Source: JBFHRB01 sp041591915
Lineage (GTDB): Bacteria; Actinomycetota; Nitriliruptoria; Nitriliruptorales; Nitriliruptoraceae
NCBI GenBank assembly: GCA_041591915.1
Contig: JBFHRB010000221.1
Span: 1 to 5,567, forward strand
DNA length: 5,567 nt
Direction of reading: 5' to 3'
A program made the position numbers and the translations under genes. This document shows, one piece after another, positions 1 to 5,109 of the stretch (positions within the stretch are counted from its first letter, which is position 1; each line of letters opens with the position of its first letter). A model generated the notes under the pieces. The model saw only the letters and a list, made by a program, of their open reading frames with translations. It did no database searches and was not told where the DNA came from.

Positions 1-46
1 CGGCCACGGCGACGCGACGGGGCAGGTCGATCCCGGAGGTGCGCAC
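1..46 (-). CDS. possible N-terminus of an unidentified protein (partial)
   Basis: Read on the minus strand from a GTG at 44-46, this stretch gives an open frame of 15 codons (roughly VRTSGIDLPRRVAVA) that runs off the left edge. Third positions are nearly all G or C, as in the neighbouring genes, and the frame lies 35 bp downstream of the apgM stop on the same strand, so it could be the next gene of that transcript. No clear Shine-Dalgarno sequence is seen, and a plus-strand frame ending at 83-85 is about equally open. The fragment is too short to assign a family. Confidence 0.22.
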   Translation of the reverse strand, partial: MRTSGIDLPRRVAVA

Positions 47-81
47 CCCGCCCGGTCCAGACCTGAACGGAGGGCAGCCGC

Positions 82-1281
82 CTAGGCGCCGTACTTCTCG
101 AGTCGGCCTGCCGCGGCGAGGGCGATCGGCATGAGGTCCGTGCTCGGTCGCTGGCCGAGCAGGCCGGAGGCGCACGCGCGCTCGCCGAAGCTCGTCACGG
201 CGTCGCGCCCGACGCGCGGGCCCCAGAGCAGCGTCGGGACGGGGTGCCACGAGTGGCCCGAGAGCTGGGTCGGTGAGCTGTGGTCGCCGCTGACGATGAG
301 GACGTCGGGCTCGAGTGCGGCGATGTCGGCGATCACCGCATCGACGGCCTCGATGGCCGCGATCTTCGCCTCCCGCTCGCCGTCGTGACCGGCCCGGTCG
401 GCCTCCTTCTCGTGGACGAAGAAGTAGTCGTAGTCGTCCCAGTGCTCGCGGAGCAGGTCGACCTGCTCGTCGAGCGACCCGACCTTCGGCAGCGCCGTCA
501 TCCCGACGAGCTTCGCGACGCCGCGGTACATCGGGTAGCGCGCGACGGTGGCGGCGCGCAGCCCGAACCGTTCCTGCATCGACGGCAGGGCGTGCAGGGT
601 GTCGAACCCGCGCAGGAGCAGGGCGTCGGGGACCTGGTCCGCGAGTGCCGCACGGATCTGTGTCGTGACCTCGCGCAGCACGGACGCGGTCCGCTCGGCA
701 TCCGGGTGCAGCGCTGTCGCCTCGATCGGCGGCACCCCCGTCCGTTGCGGGTCGAGATCCGGCACCCGCGGGTCGAGGCCGTCGCCACGCAGCACCAGGA
801 GGACCCGGTGCTCGGAGATGTGCCGGAACTCGACCTCGACCCCGTCCACCGCAACTCGCTCGTTGAGCACCCGAGTGACCTCACGGGCAGGCTCGTCGGC
901 GATGCGGCCCGCGCGCCGGTCGACGACCCTGCCAGCCTTGTCGAGGGTGGCGAGGTTGCCGCGGGCGGCGACGTCGCCCGGCTGGAGGTCGACGCCGACG
1001 CCGACGGCCGAGAGGACACCGCGCCCGAGCTCGAACTCGGTCGGCTCGTAGCCGAACAGCGAGAGGTGTCCCGGACCCGAGCCCGCCGTGATGCCCGGGC
1101 CGACGGGCAGGACGAGGCCGCAGGTGCCCTCCGCCGCCAGGCGGTCCAGGTTCGGTGTCCGCGCGTCCTCGAGCTCGCTCCCGCGGTCGCCCTCGGCGTA
1201 CCCGCCGAGCCCGTCCACGACGAAGAGCACGATGTGGCAGGGGTTGTCGTTGAGGAGCGGCCCGAGGTCCACCGTGGCCAT
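82..1281 (-). CDS. apgM: 2,3-bisphosphoglycerate-independent phosphoglycerate mutase, archaeal type
   Basis: The product, 399 aa, is predicted to interconvert 3- and 2-phosphoglycerate in glycolysis and gluconeogenesis in the cytoplasm, without a bisphosphoglycerate cofactor. It belongs to the alkaline-phosphatase-fold ApgM family (COG3635 type), usually about 400 aa, so it looks full length. Visible motifs, numbered from the chosen start, are a metal-binding VVDGLGG near residue 21 (Asp23), TAGSGPGHLSLFG with the likely phospho-accepting Ser68, a metal-ligand segment EADRAGHDG (Asp295, His299), SGDHSSP (Asp333, His334) and SGHSWHPVP (His343, His346). I chose ATG 1281 because GGAG at 1287-1290 sits 5 nt upstream. 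An in-frame GTG at 1305 would add eight residues and lies only 4 nt after a -10-like TAGGGT, so a leaderless longer form is possible. The gene is 45 bp downstream of the oxidoreductase gene on the same strand. It differs from the roughly 510-aa bacterial GpmI and from dPGM. The family call is firm; activity is inferred. Confidence 0.92.
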   Translation of the reverse strand: MATVDLGPLLNDNPCHIVLFVVDGLGGYAEGDRGSELEDARTPNLDRLAAEGTCGLVLPVGPGITAGSGPGHLSLFGYEPTEFELGRGVLSAVGVGVDLQPGDVAARGNLATLDKAGRVVDRRAGRIADEPAREVTRVLNERVAVDGVEVEFRHISEHRVLLVLRGDGLDPRVPDLDPQRTGVPPIEATALHPDAERTASVLREVTTQIRAALADQVPDALLLRGFDTLHALPSMQERFGLRAATVARYPMYRGVAKLVGMTALPKVGSLDEQVDLLREHWDDYDYFFVHEKEADRAGHDGEREAKIAAIEAVDAVIADIAALEPDVLIVSGDHSSPTQLSGHSWHPVPTLLWGPRVGRDAVTSFGERACASGLLGQRPSTDLMPIALAAAGRLEKYGA

Positions 1282-1286
1282 GCGAT

Positions 1287-1290
1287 CTCC
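1287..1290 (-). promoter_or_regulatory. ribosome binding site deciding the apgM start
   Basis: The minus strand reads GGAG, then ATCGC, then the ATG at 1281. The 5-nt spacing favours this ATG over the in-frame GTG at 1305, which has no comparable purine-rich sequence in front of it. Confidence 0.6.
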
Positions 1291-1309
1291 GAGGGTCGGT
1301 TGCACCTCG

Positions 1310-1315
1310 ACCCTA
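1310..1315 (-). promoter_or_regulatory. candidate -10 element (TAGGGT) before apgM
   Basis: The minus strand reads TAGGGT, fitting the TAnnnT pattern of actinobacterial principal-sigma -10 boxes. Transcription would begin near 1303, giving a leader of about 20 nt before the ATG at 1281, or an almost leaderless mRNA for the GTG at 1305. No convincing -35 box was found. If real, apgM has its own promoter in the short gap after the oxidoreductase gene, in addition to any read-through. Confidence 0.4.
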
Positions 1316-1326
1316 GGTACGCGCGG

Positions 1327-2169
1327 TCAGCCGAGGTAGTCCTTCGAGGCCTCCGTGAAGGCATCCAGCGCGGCCAGCGTCTCGTCGCGCGGGCCGGTCG
1401 GCAGGTAGCACACCGTGCGGTCGGCACCGAGGCTCGCGAAGTGCTCGAGCTTGCCCGGCGAGGGCGGCCCACCGACCACGCTGAACCTCGCCGAGTCGGG
1501 GTCGCGGCCCGCCTCCTCGAACGCCTGGCGGACGCGGGCGACGTTCTCGTCGAGGCCCGAGCCGCCGATCGGCATGAGCCCGTCGCAGAACTCGACGACC
1601 GCGGCGAGCGTCCTGGGCCCGAGCGCCCCGCCCATCAGGATCGGCGGGTGCGGCTGCTGGACTGGCTTGGGCCACGCCCAGCTCGGCTCGAAGGACGCGA
1701 ACGGCCGGTCGGACGTCGCGACCTCCTCCGCCCACAGGGCCTTCATGGCCAGGATGCGGTCGCGGAGCGCGTCGCGCCGCTCCGAGAACGCAACGCCGTG
1801 GTCCTCGCACTCGGGCCGGTTCCAGCCGTAGCCGACGCCGAACTCGAAGCGCCCTCCGGAGAGGTGATCGAGGGTGGCGACGGACTTCGCGAGCACGATG
1901 GGGTCGTGCTGGGCCACGAGGCAGATGGCCGTGCCGACGCGCAGCGTCTCGGTCGCCGTCGCGGCCGCCGTGAGTGCCACGAACGGGTCGAGGCAGCGCC
2001 GGTACTCGTCCGGCAGGTCGCCACCGGCGGGGTGCTGGGAGTGCTCGACGGGCATGTGGGTGTGCTCGGGGACCCACAGCGAGTCGAACCCCCGCGCCTC
2101 GGCCTCGCGGGCGAGCTCTGCCGGGTGGATCGTCTGGTCCGTGAGGAAGATGGTCAGGCCGACGCGCAC
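1327..2169 (-). CDS. LLM-class F420-dependent oxidoreductase
   Basis: The product, 280 aa, is a luciferase-like (bacterial luciferase superfamily) TIM-barrel protein of the kind that uses reduced coenzyme F420, or sometimes FMN, to reduce or oxidise an unidentified substrate in the cytoplasm. It most resembles the actinobacterial group named after Rv2161c. Family features visible are the N-terminal strand MRVGLTIF, then ELAREAEARGFDSLWVPEH (residues about 18-36), LRVGTAICLVAQHDP (77-90), AKSVATLDHLSGGRFEFGVG (94-113) with the WNRPE segment after it, and PPILMGG in the second half. Length is normal for the family. I chose GTG 2169 over GTG 2175 because GAGG at 2175-2178 lies 5 nt ahead of it and the resulting N-terminus matches the usual M-[RK]-x-G start; a stop codon lies in frame a short way further upstream. 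It is divergent from murI and upstream of apgM on the same strand. Substrate and cofactor are not determinable from the sequence. Confidence 0.88.
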   Translation of the reverse strand: MRVGLTIFLTDQTIHPAELAREAEARGFDSLWVPEHTHMPVEHSQHPAGGDLPDEYRRCLDPFVALTAAATATETLRVGTAICLVAQHDPIVLAKSVATLDHLSGGRFEFGVGYGWNRPECEDHGVAFSERRDALRDRILAMKALWAEEVATSDRPFASFEPSWAWPKPVQQPHPPILMGGALGPRTLAAVVEFCDGLMPIGGSGLDENVARVRQAFEEAGRDPDSARFSVVGGPPSPGKLEHFASLGADRTVCYLPTGPRDETLAALDAFTEASKDYLG

Positions 2170-2174
2170 GGGCA

Positions 2175-2178
2175 CCTC
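2175..2178 (-). promoter_or_regulatory. ribosome binding site deciding the oxidoreductase start
   Basis: GAGG on the minus strand is followed by 5 nt and then GTG 2169-2167. The alternative GTG at 2175 overlaps this purine run and could not use it, so the shorter N-terminus is preferred. Confidence 0.5.
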
Positions 2179-2195
2179 GCAGGTCGGGGACGGTC

Positions 2196-2211
2196 ACCGC
2201 CGGACGGCGGT
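2196..2211. promoter_or_regulatory. 16-bp palindrome in the divergent intergenic region, possible operator
   Basis: ACCGCCG-GA-CGGCGGT is a perfect 7-bp inverted repeat around a 2-bp centre, about 27 bp upstream of the oxidoreductase start and 93 bp upstream of murI. Its size suits binding of a dimeric repressor such as a TetR-like protein. As RNA it would form only a short hairpin with a GGAC loop. No regulator gene is in the window, and G+C-rich DNA produces such repeats by chance, so the function is a guess. Confidence 0.3.
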
Positions 2212-2243
2212 CGGGCGTGCCGTGATGCAAGCACACCCGGCGG

Positions 2244-2249
2244 TACCGT
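2244..2249 (+). promoter_or_regulatory. candidate -10 element (TACCGT) for murI
   Basis: TACCGT matches the TAnnnT pattern of actinobacterial -10 boxes and would place transcription start near 2256, giving a murI leader of about 48 nt. The expected -35 position has no recognisable TTGAC-like sequence, so support is weak. Confidence 0.25.
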
Positions 2250-2303
2250 CAGGGGCGTCCTCGTCTCCGACGCTCCACGGATCCGACGACCCACGGGTAC
2301 CTC

Positions 2304-3146
2304 GTGAACGACGCGCCGATCGGCGTCTTCGACTCGGGCCTGGGCGGCCTCACGGTGCTCCAGGCCCTGGCCGACCTGTTGCCGCACGAGGACCTCGTCT
2401 ACTTCGGCGACACCGCCCGCTACCCCTACGGCCCCAAGCCGGCCGACGAGCTGCAGCGCTACTCGCGCGAGATCGCCGGGATGCTGGTCGGCGAGCACGG
2501 GATCAAGATGCTGGTGGTCGCGTGCAACAGCGCCACCGCCGCAGCCCTCGACGTGCTGCGTGAGGAGCTCGAGATCCCGGTCATCGGGGTCGTCGAGCCC
2601 GGCGTCCGTGCAGCGGTGAAGGCGACGCGGACCGGACGGGTCGGGGTCATCGGGACGCAGATGACCGCGGACTCGAAGATCTACCCGCGGACGTCCGAGG
2701 ACCTGCGGACCGGGCTCGAGCTGACGGTCCAGGCATGCCCCGGCTTCGTCGAGCTCGTCGAGGGCGGCGAGACGCGGACCCGGCGCGCGCGCGAGGTCGT
2801 CGCCGAGCGGCTCCGCGCACTCGAGGAAGAGGACATCGACACGCTCGTGCTCGGGTGCACCCACTACCCGCTGCTCGCGCGCACGATCGGCGAGGTCATG
2901 GGGCGGGGCGTGACGCTCGTCTCGAGCGCCGACGAGACCGCCTTCGAGGTCCGCCACATCCTCGATCGGACCGGCTGGATCCGCCATCGAGGCGACCACG
3001 ACGGGGACCGCTGCTTCTACACCAGCGGTGACCCCGTGACCTTCCGGCGCCTCGGGGAGCGCTTCCTCGGATTCCCGCTCCGCGACGTTCGCTCCTGGCA
3101 CTGGCCGGACACGCGGGAACAGGATGGAGCCGAGGACCGTTCCTGA
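2304..3146 (+). CDS. murI: glutamate racemase
   Basis: The product, 280 aa, should convert L-glutamate to D-glutamate, needed for the second residue of the peptidoglycan stem peptide. It is a cofactor-independent two-cysteine racemase of the Asp/Glu racemase family and is cytoplasmic. Diagnostic motifs are IGVFDSGLGGLTVL (residues 6-19, Asp10), YFGDTARYPYG (33-43), VVACNSATA with catalytic Cys74, and LVLGCTHYPLL with catalytic Cys185 and His187; Glu153 also falls in a conserved position. Length is typical, with a short charged C-terminal tail. The GTG start gives the usual short leader before the first strand, although only a weak GGG precedes it (2295-2297). The gene is divergent from the oxidoreductase and 56 bp upstream of the thioredoxin-like lipoprotein, with no obvious terminator between, so co-transcription is plausible. 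The identification is firm. Confidence 0.97.
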   Translation: MNDAPIGVFDSGLGGLTVLQALADLLPHEDLVYFGDTARYPYGPKPADELQRYSREIAGMLVGEHGIKMLVVACNSATAAALDVLREELEIPVIGVVEPGVRAAVKATRTGRVGVIGTQMTADSKIYPRTSEDLRTGLELTVQACPGFVELVEGGETRTRRAREVVAERLRALEEEDIDTLVLGCTHYPLLARTIGEVMGRGVTLVSSADETAFEVRHILDRTGWIRHRGDHDGDRCFYTSGDPVTFRRLGERFLGFPLRDVRSWHWPDTREQDGAEDRS

Positions 3147-3202
3147 GCCGTCCGCACCTGCAGCCGTGCCGAACCCCCCCACGACCCGATCCGGACCCGT
3201 TG

Positions 3203-3862
3203 ATGCGCCGCACGATGACCGCCGCCGCATGGCTCGCCGCCGCGAGCCTCGTGCTCGGTGCGTGCGCAGGTTCCACGACGGGCGGCGGGACGGTCTCCAC
3301 GGACCGGGGCCCGTCATCGACGGGGACAGACCCCGAGGGCACGGGTGGCGAGTCCGAGGGTGCCGCCAGCGATGACGGTGCGGACGGGCCCGGCGGCTCG
3401 GCCACCGGGCCTGCGGAGGGGAGCGGTGACCCGGTTCAGGACGACACCGGCCCGATCAGCGACCTGCTCGTGTTCACGGCCGACACGGTCGACGGGGGCA
3501 CGCTCGACGGTGCGACGCTCCGCGGCGACGTGGTCCTGTGGATGTGGGCGCCCTGGTGACCGACGTGCAACCGTGAAGCCCCCGCGGTCGCGGAGGTGTC
3601 GAGGGAGTACGAGGGTCGGGTGACCTTCGTCGGCGTGCCGTCGAAGGACGACCTCGCGGGGTACCGCGACTTCGTTGGCAGGCACGACCTGGCCAACATC
3701 GTTCACGCCATCGACCCCGACCGAGACATCTGGAGCCGTTTCGGCGTCGGCTACCAGCCGGCATGGGTGCTCATCAACCAGGACGGCTCGGTCGAGGTCA
3801 TCGCCGGCGCGCTCGGGGGCGATGCGCTGCGCATGAAGGTCGACGCCCTCCTCGACGCGTGA
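3203..3862 (+). CDS. thioredoxin-fold lipoprotein, probable selenoprotein (UxxC), DsbE/Mpt53-like
   Basis: If the in-frame TGA at 3557-3559 is read through, this gene encodes 219 aa. Residues 1-20 form a lipoprotein signal peptide (MRRT start, hydrophobic core, lipobox LGAC with Cys21 as lipidation site). Residues 22 to about 83 are a flexible linker rich in Gly, Ser, Thr, Asp and Glu. A thioredoxin/TlpA-like domain follows: VVLWMWAPW, residue 119 = TGA, PTC (Cys122), then VTFVGVPSKDD, a conserved FVGRHDL segment, and YQPAWVLIN with the likely cis-Pro186. It resembles the actinobacterial secreted oxidoreductases Mpt53/DsbE, whose active site is WxPWCPxC. TGA sits exactly at the N-terminal Cys, so selenocysteine is the favoured reading. 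It would act as a membrane-anchored thiol-disulfide oxidoreductase outside the cell. Start ATG 3203 is preferred over TTG 3200; the ribosome binding site is weak. The final TGA overlaps the next ATG. A sequencing error or nonsense mutation of TGC remains possible. The fold is certain; the selenocysteine is inferred. Confidence 0.8.
3557..3559 (+). other. in-frame TGA at the active-site cysteine, candidate selenocysteine codon
   Basis: The codons around it read TGG TGA CCG ACG TGC, that is W-stop-P-T-C, where thioredoxin-like relatives have W-C-P-x-C. The frame is unchanged on both sides, the downstream half keeps all family features, and the base after TGA is C, a context that terminates poorly and also follows the Sec codon of E. 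coli fdhF. A TGC to TGA change is a single base, so an error or mutation cannot be excluded from one sequence. Confidence 0.7.
3571..3604 (+). promoter_or_regulatory. candidate bacterial SECIS hairpin
   Basis: Downstream of the TGA the RNA can fold into an extended hairpin. The upper stem is CCGC (3582-3585) with GCGG (3590-3593) closing the loop GGUC (3586-3589). A C/A mismatch (3581/3594) separates it from a GCC/GGU stem (3578-3580 with 3595-3597), and an A/G mismatch leads to UGA/UCG (3574-3576 with 3599-3601, including one G-U pair) and CC/GG (3571-3572 with 3603-3604). The loop begins 26 nt after the TGA and has G at both first positions, matching the general rules for bacterial SECIS elements bound by SelB. 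The loop also resembles the AGGUCU loop of E. coli fdhF. Folding was done by eye, and G+C-rich RNA folds easily. Confidence 0.55.
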
Positions 3863-4446
3863 TGGAGGACGTCACGACCGTCGCCTTCGACCTCATGGAC
3901 ACGGTCCTGCGTGACCCCTACCGCGAGGCCCTGGAGGCCGCCGTGGACGTGCCCCTGGCCGAGCTCTTCCGACGCCGGGACGCCAGCCGGTACCCGGCGT
4001 TCGAGCGCGGCGAGATCAGCGAGGCCGAGTACTGGCAGGCCTTCGAGGACGCGGGGCTGTCCGTCGACGTCGAGGCCTTCCACCGCACGCGGCGCGCGGG
4101 GTACGCGTGGATCCCGGGCGTCCGCGAGGTGCTCGAGGACCTGCGCGGCCGGGCGCGACTCGTCACGGCCTCGAACTACCCGCACTGGGTCGAGGAGGTG
4201 GCCGCTGACCACCTCGACGGCTACTTCGACGCCGTCATCGCCAGCGTCCACCTCGGTGCCCGCAAGCCCGATGGCGACTTCTACGTCCGCCTGTGCGCGG
4301 CGATCGAGGCGGCGCCGGCCGAGGTGCTGTTCGTGGACGACCGCGAGACGAACGTCGCCGGAGCCCGCGAGGTCGGGTTGCAGGCGCACCACTTCACGAA
4401 CGCCGACGCGCTGCGCTCCCGGCTCGCATCCCTCGGCCTGCTCTGA
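3862..4446 (+). CDS. HAD-superfamily hydrolase
   Basis: The product, 194 aa, is a small cytoplasmic HAD-fold protein with a helical cap inserted after motif I (subfamily IA type), probably a phosphatase or dehalogenase-like enzyme of unknown substrate. Motif I is FDLMDTV with nucleophile Asp10; the residue two positions later is Met12 instead of the usual general-acid Asp, and an Asp follows at 13. Motif II is LVTASN (Thr102), motif III is GARKPDGDF (Lys135) and motif IV is VLFVDDRETNVAGA (Asp159, Asp160). Loss of the +2 Asp is seen in haloacid-dehalogenase-like branches and makes ordinary phosphatase activity less certain. The ATG overlaps the TGA of the upstream lipoprotein gene by one base and has no clear Shine-Dalgarno sequence, so translation is probably coupled. 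This coupling also means that ribosomes should normally reach the end of the upstream gene. Confidence 0.88.
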   Translation: MEDVTTVAFDLMDTVLRDPYREALEAAVDVPLAELFRRRDASRYPAFERGEISEAEYWQAFEDAGLSVDVEAFHRTRRAGYAWIPGVREVLEDLRGRARLVTASNYPHWVEEVAADHLDGYFDAVIASVHLGARKPDGDFYVRLCAAIEAAPAEVLFVDDRETNVAGAREVGLQAHHFTNADALRSRLASLGLL

Positions 4447-4461
4447 CCGGCCGCGATCGGG

Positions 4462-4863
4462 CTACTCGTCGTCCTCACCGGGGGCCAGGGTCAGGGCGAG
4501 TGTCTCGGCGAGGCCAGCGCGCTCCATGCTCATCGCGTCGAGGCGGACCTCGCCGGTCGAGACCCACCAGAGTCGCGCGACGTCGTCCGCCTCGGGTGGC
4601 AGGTCCTCGAGCCACGCCAGCGCGACGCGAGCGTCGGCCTCGTGGCCGTCGCACCACGCGTCGAAGCCGAGCTCGCGCGCGCAGCGACGGCCGAGCGCCT
4701 CGAACCCGGCCGGTCCACACGTGCTGACCAGCCGGGGTTCGTTGCCGCAGCGGTCGCACTCGCCAGCGTCGACCGAACGCGGCCCGACCTCGTCGAGGCG
4801 CAGCCATGGGTACCGCGCCAACAACGCGTTGCGCAGCACCTCGCGATCGAACCCCTCAGCCAT
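4462..4863 (-). CDS. conserved-looking cysteine-containing protein of unknown function
   Basis: I do not recognise this 133-aa protein. It begins MAEGFDREVLRNALLARYPW and has five cysteines in its middle: Cys36 and Cys39 in ECDRCGNE, then Cys49, Cys61 and Cys71, with His74 nearby. The CxxC pair plus later Cys/His could bind zinc, in the manner of a zinc ribbon, but the spacing matches no family I can name. The C-terminal third is acidic, with DLPPEADDVARLWWVSTGEVRLD, and ends GEDDE. No signal peptide or membrane segment is seen. The frame stays open far upstream of the ATG at 4863, but no other start suits, and a -10-like TAGGCT lies 7 nt before it, suggesting a leaderless mRNA. It converges on the HAD gene with 15 bp between the stops. 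That it is a real gene is likely from codon bias; its function is unknown. Confidence 0.72.
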   Translation of the reverse strand: MAEGFDREVLRNALLARYPWLRLDEVGPRSVDAGECDRCGNEPRLVSTCGPAGFEALGRRCARELGFDAWCDGHEADARVALAWLEDLPPEADDVARLWWVSTGEVRLDAMSMERAGLAETLALTLAPGEDDE

Positions 4864-4870
4864 CCGTTCG

Positions 4871-4876
4871 AGCCTA
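4871..4876 (-). promoter_or_regulatory. candidate -10 element (TAGGCT), leaderless start
   Basis: The minus strand reads TAGGCT, then 7 nt, then ATG 4863. Since transcription usually begins six to seven bases after the -10 box, the mRNA would begin at or one base before the start codon. The absence of any purine-rich ribosome binding site in front of the ATG agrees with leaderless translation, which is common in actinobacteria. No -35 box is evident. Confidence 0.5.
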
Positions 4877-4982
4877 GGTCCGGTCGCCCGGCAGGTGGCG
4901 GGCATCGACCCCCGACCGTCCGCTGCCTGCAGTCCGCGTGCGCACACCGGGCGCCGATGTCGCCTGACGGCCGCCGCGGCGT

Positions 4983-4992
4983 GCTGATCAGC
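4983..4992. repeat. 10-bp perfect palindrome upstream of leuB
   Basis: GCTGATCAGC lies in the 246-bp divergent region between the hypothetical gene and leuB, about 85 bp upstream of the leuB -10 box. It could be half of a regulator-binding arrangement with the palindrome at 5028-5037, but the two do not share a sequence, and a chance origin is quite possible. Confidence 0.2.
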
Positions 4993-5027
4993 GCGGCCCC
5001 CTATGCCGCCGGGTTCGTCGACTGAAG

Positions 5028-5037
5028 CCACGCGTGG
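5028..5037. repeat. 10-bp perfect palindrome upstream of leuB
   Basis: CCACGCGTGG is a perfect palindrome ending 39 bp before the leuB -10 element, which is a reasonable place for an operator or activator site. As RNA it cannot form a stable hairpin because it lacks a loop. Nothing else in 4864-5109 looks like a gene, a leader peptide, a T-box or a terminator. Confidence 0.25.
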
Positions 5038-5076
5038 AGCGTCCCCTCGGAGCAGGAGGCCATCCCCGGCGCCCTC

Positions 5077-5082
5077 TAGGAT
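5077..5082 (+). promoter_or_regulatory. candidate -10 element (TAGGAT) for leuB
   Basis: TAGGAT is a good match to actinobacterial principal-sigma -10 boxes. Transcription would start near 5089, leaving a leader of about 21 nt that contains the ribosome binding site. No TTGAC-like -35 box is found at the proper distance. Confidence 0.55.
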
Positions 5083-5100
5083 GCGGCCTCCCCAAGCTCC

Positions 5101-5105
5101 GGAGG
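5101..5105 (+). promoter_or_regulatory. leuB ribosome binding site
   Basis: GGAGG followed by CGCA and then GTG at 5110. This strong Shine-Dalgarno sequence fixes the GTG start. Confidence 0.7.
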
Positions 5106-5109
5106 CGCA

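Noticed and set aside
280..2307. A very long plus-strand open frame (about 675 codons) across apgM and the oxidoreductase gene
   Set aside because: It is antisense to two genes with clear family motifs; long antisense frames are an expected by-product of high-G+C coding DNA. The translation is Arg-, Glu- and Val-rich with no recognisable domain.
2154..3317. A 387-codon minus-strand open frame opposite murI
   Set aside because: murI on the plus strand carries both catalytic cysteine motifs and normal length. The antisense product has low-complexity composition and no motif.
3614..3625. Second hairpin GGTC-GGGT-GACC as an alternative SECIS
   Set aside because: Its loop starts about 58 nt after the TGA, too far for a bacterial SECIS element, and its stem has only 4 bp.
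3596..3862. A separate small gene starting at GTG 3596, downstream of the TGA
   Set aside because: It would be a thioredoxin-fold fragment lacking the active site and the first strands, with no ribosome binding site. It is in the same frame as the upstream part and is better read as one gene through TGA.
4447..4461. Possible bidirectional terminator between the convergent HAD and hypothetical genes
   Set aside because: The 15-bp gap holds only a weak, interrupted CCG/CGG repeat and no T run; it is too short and unstable to call.
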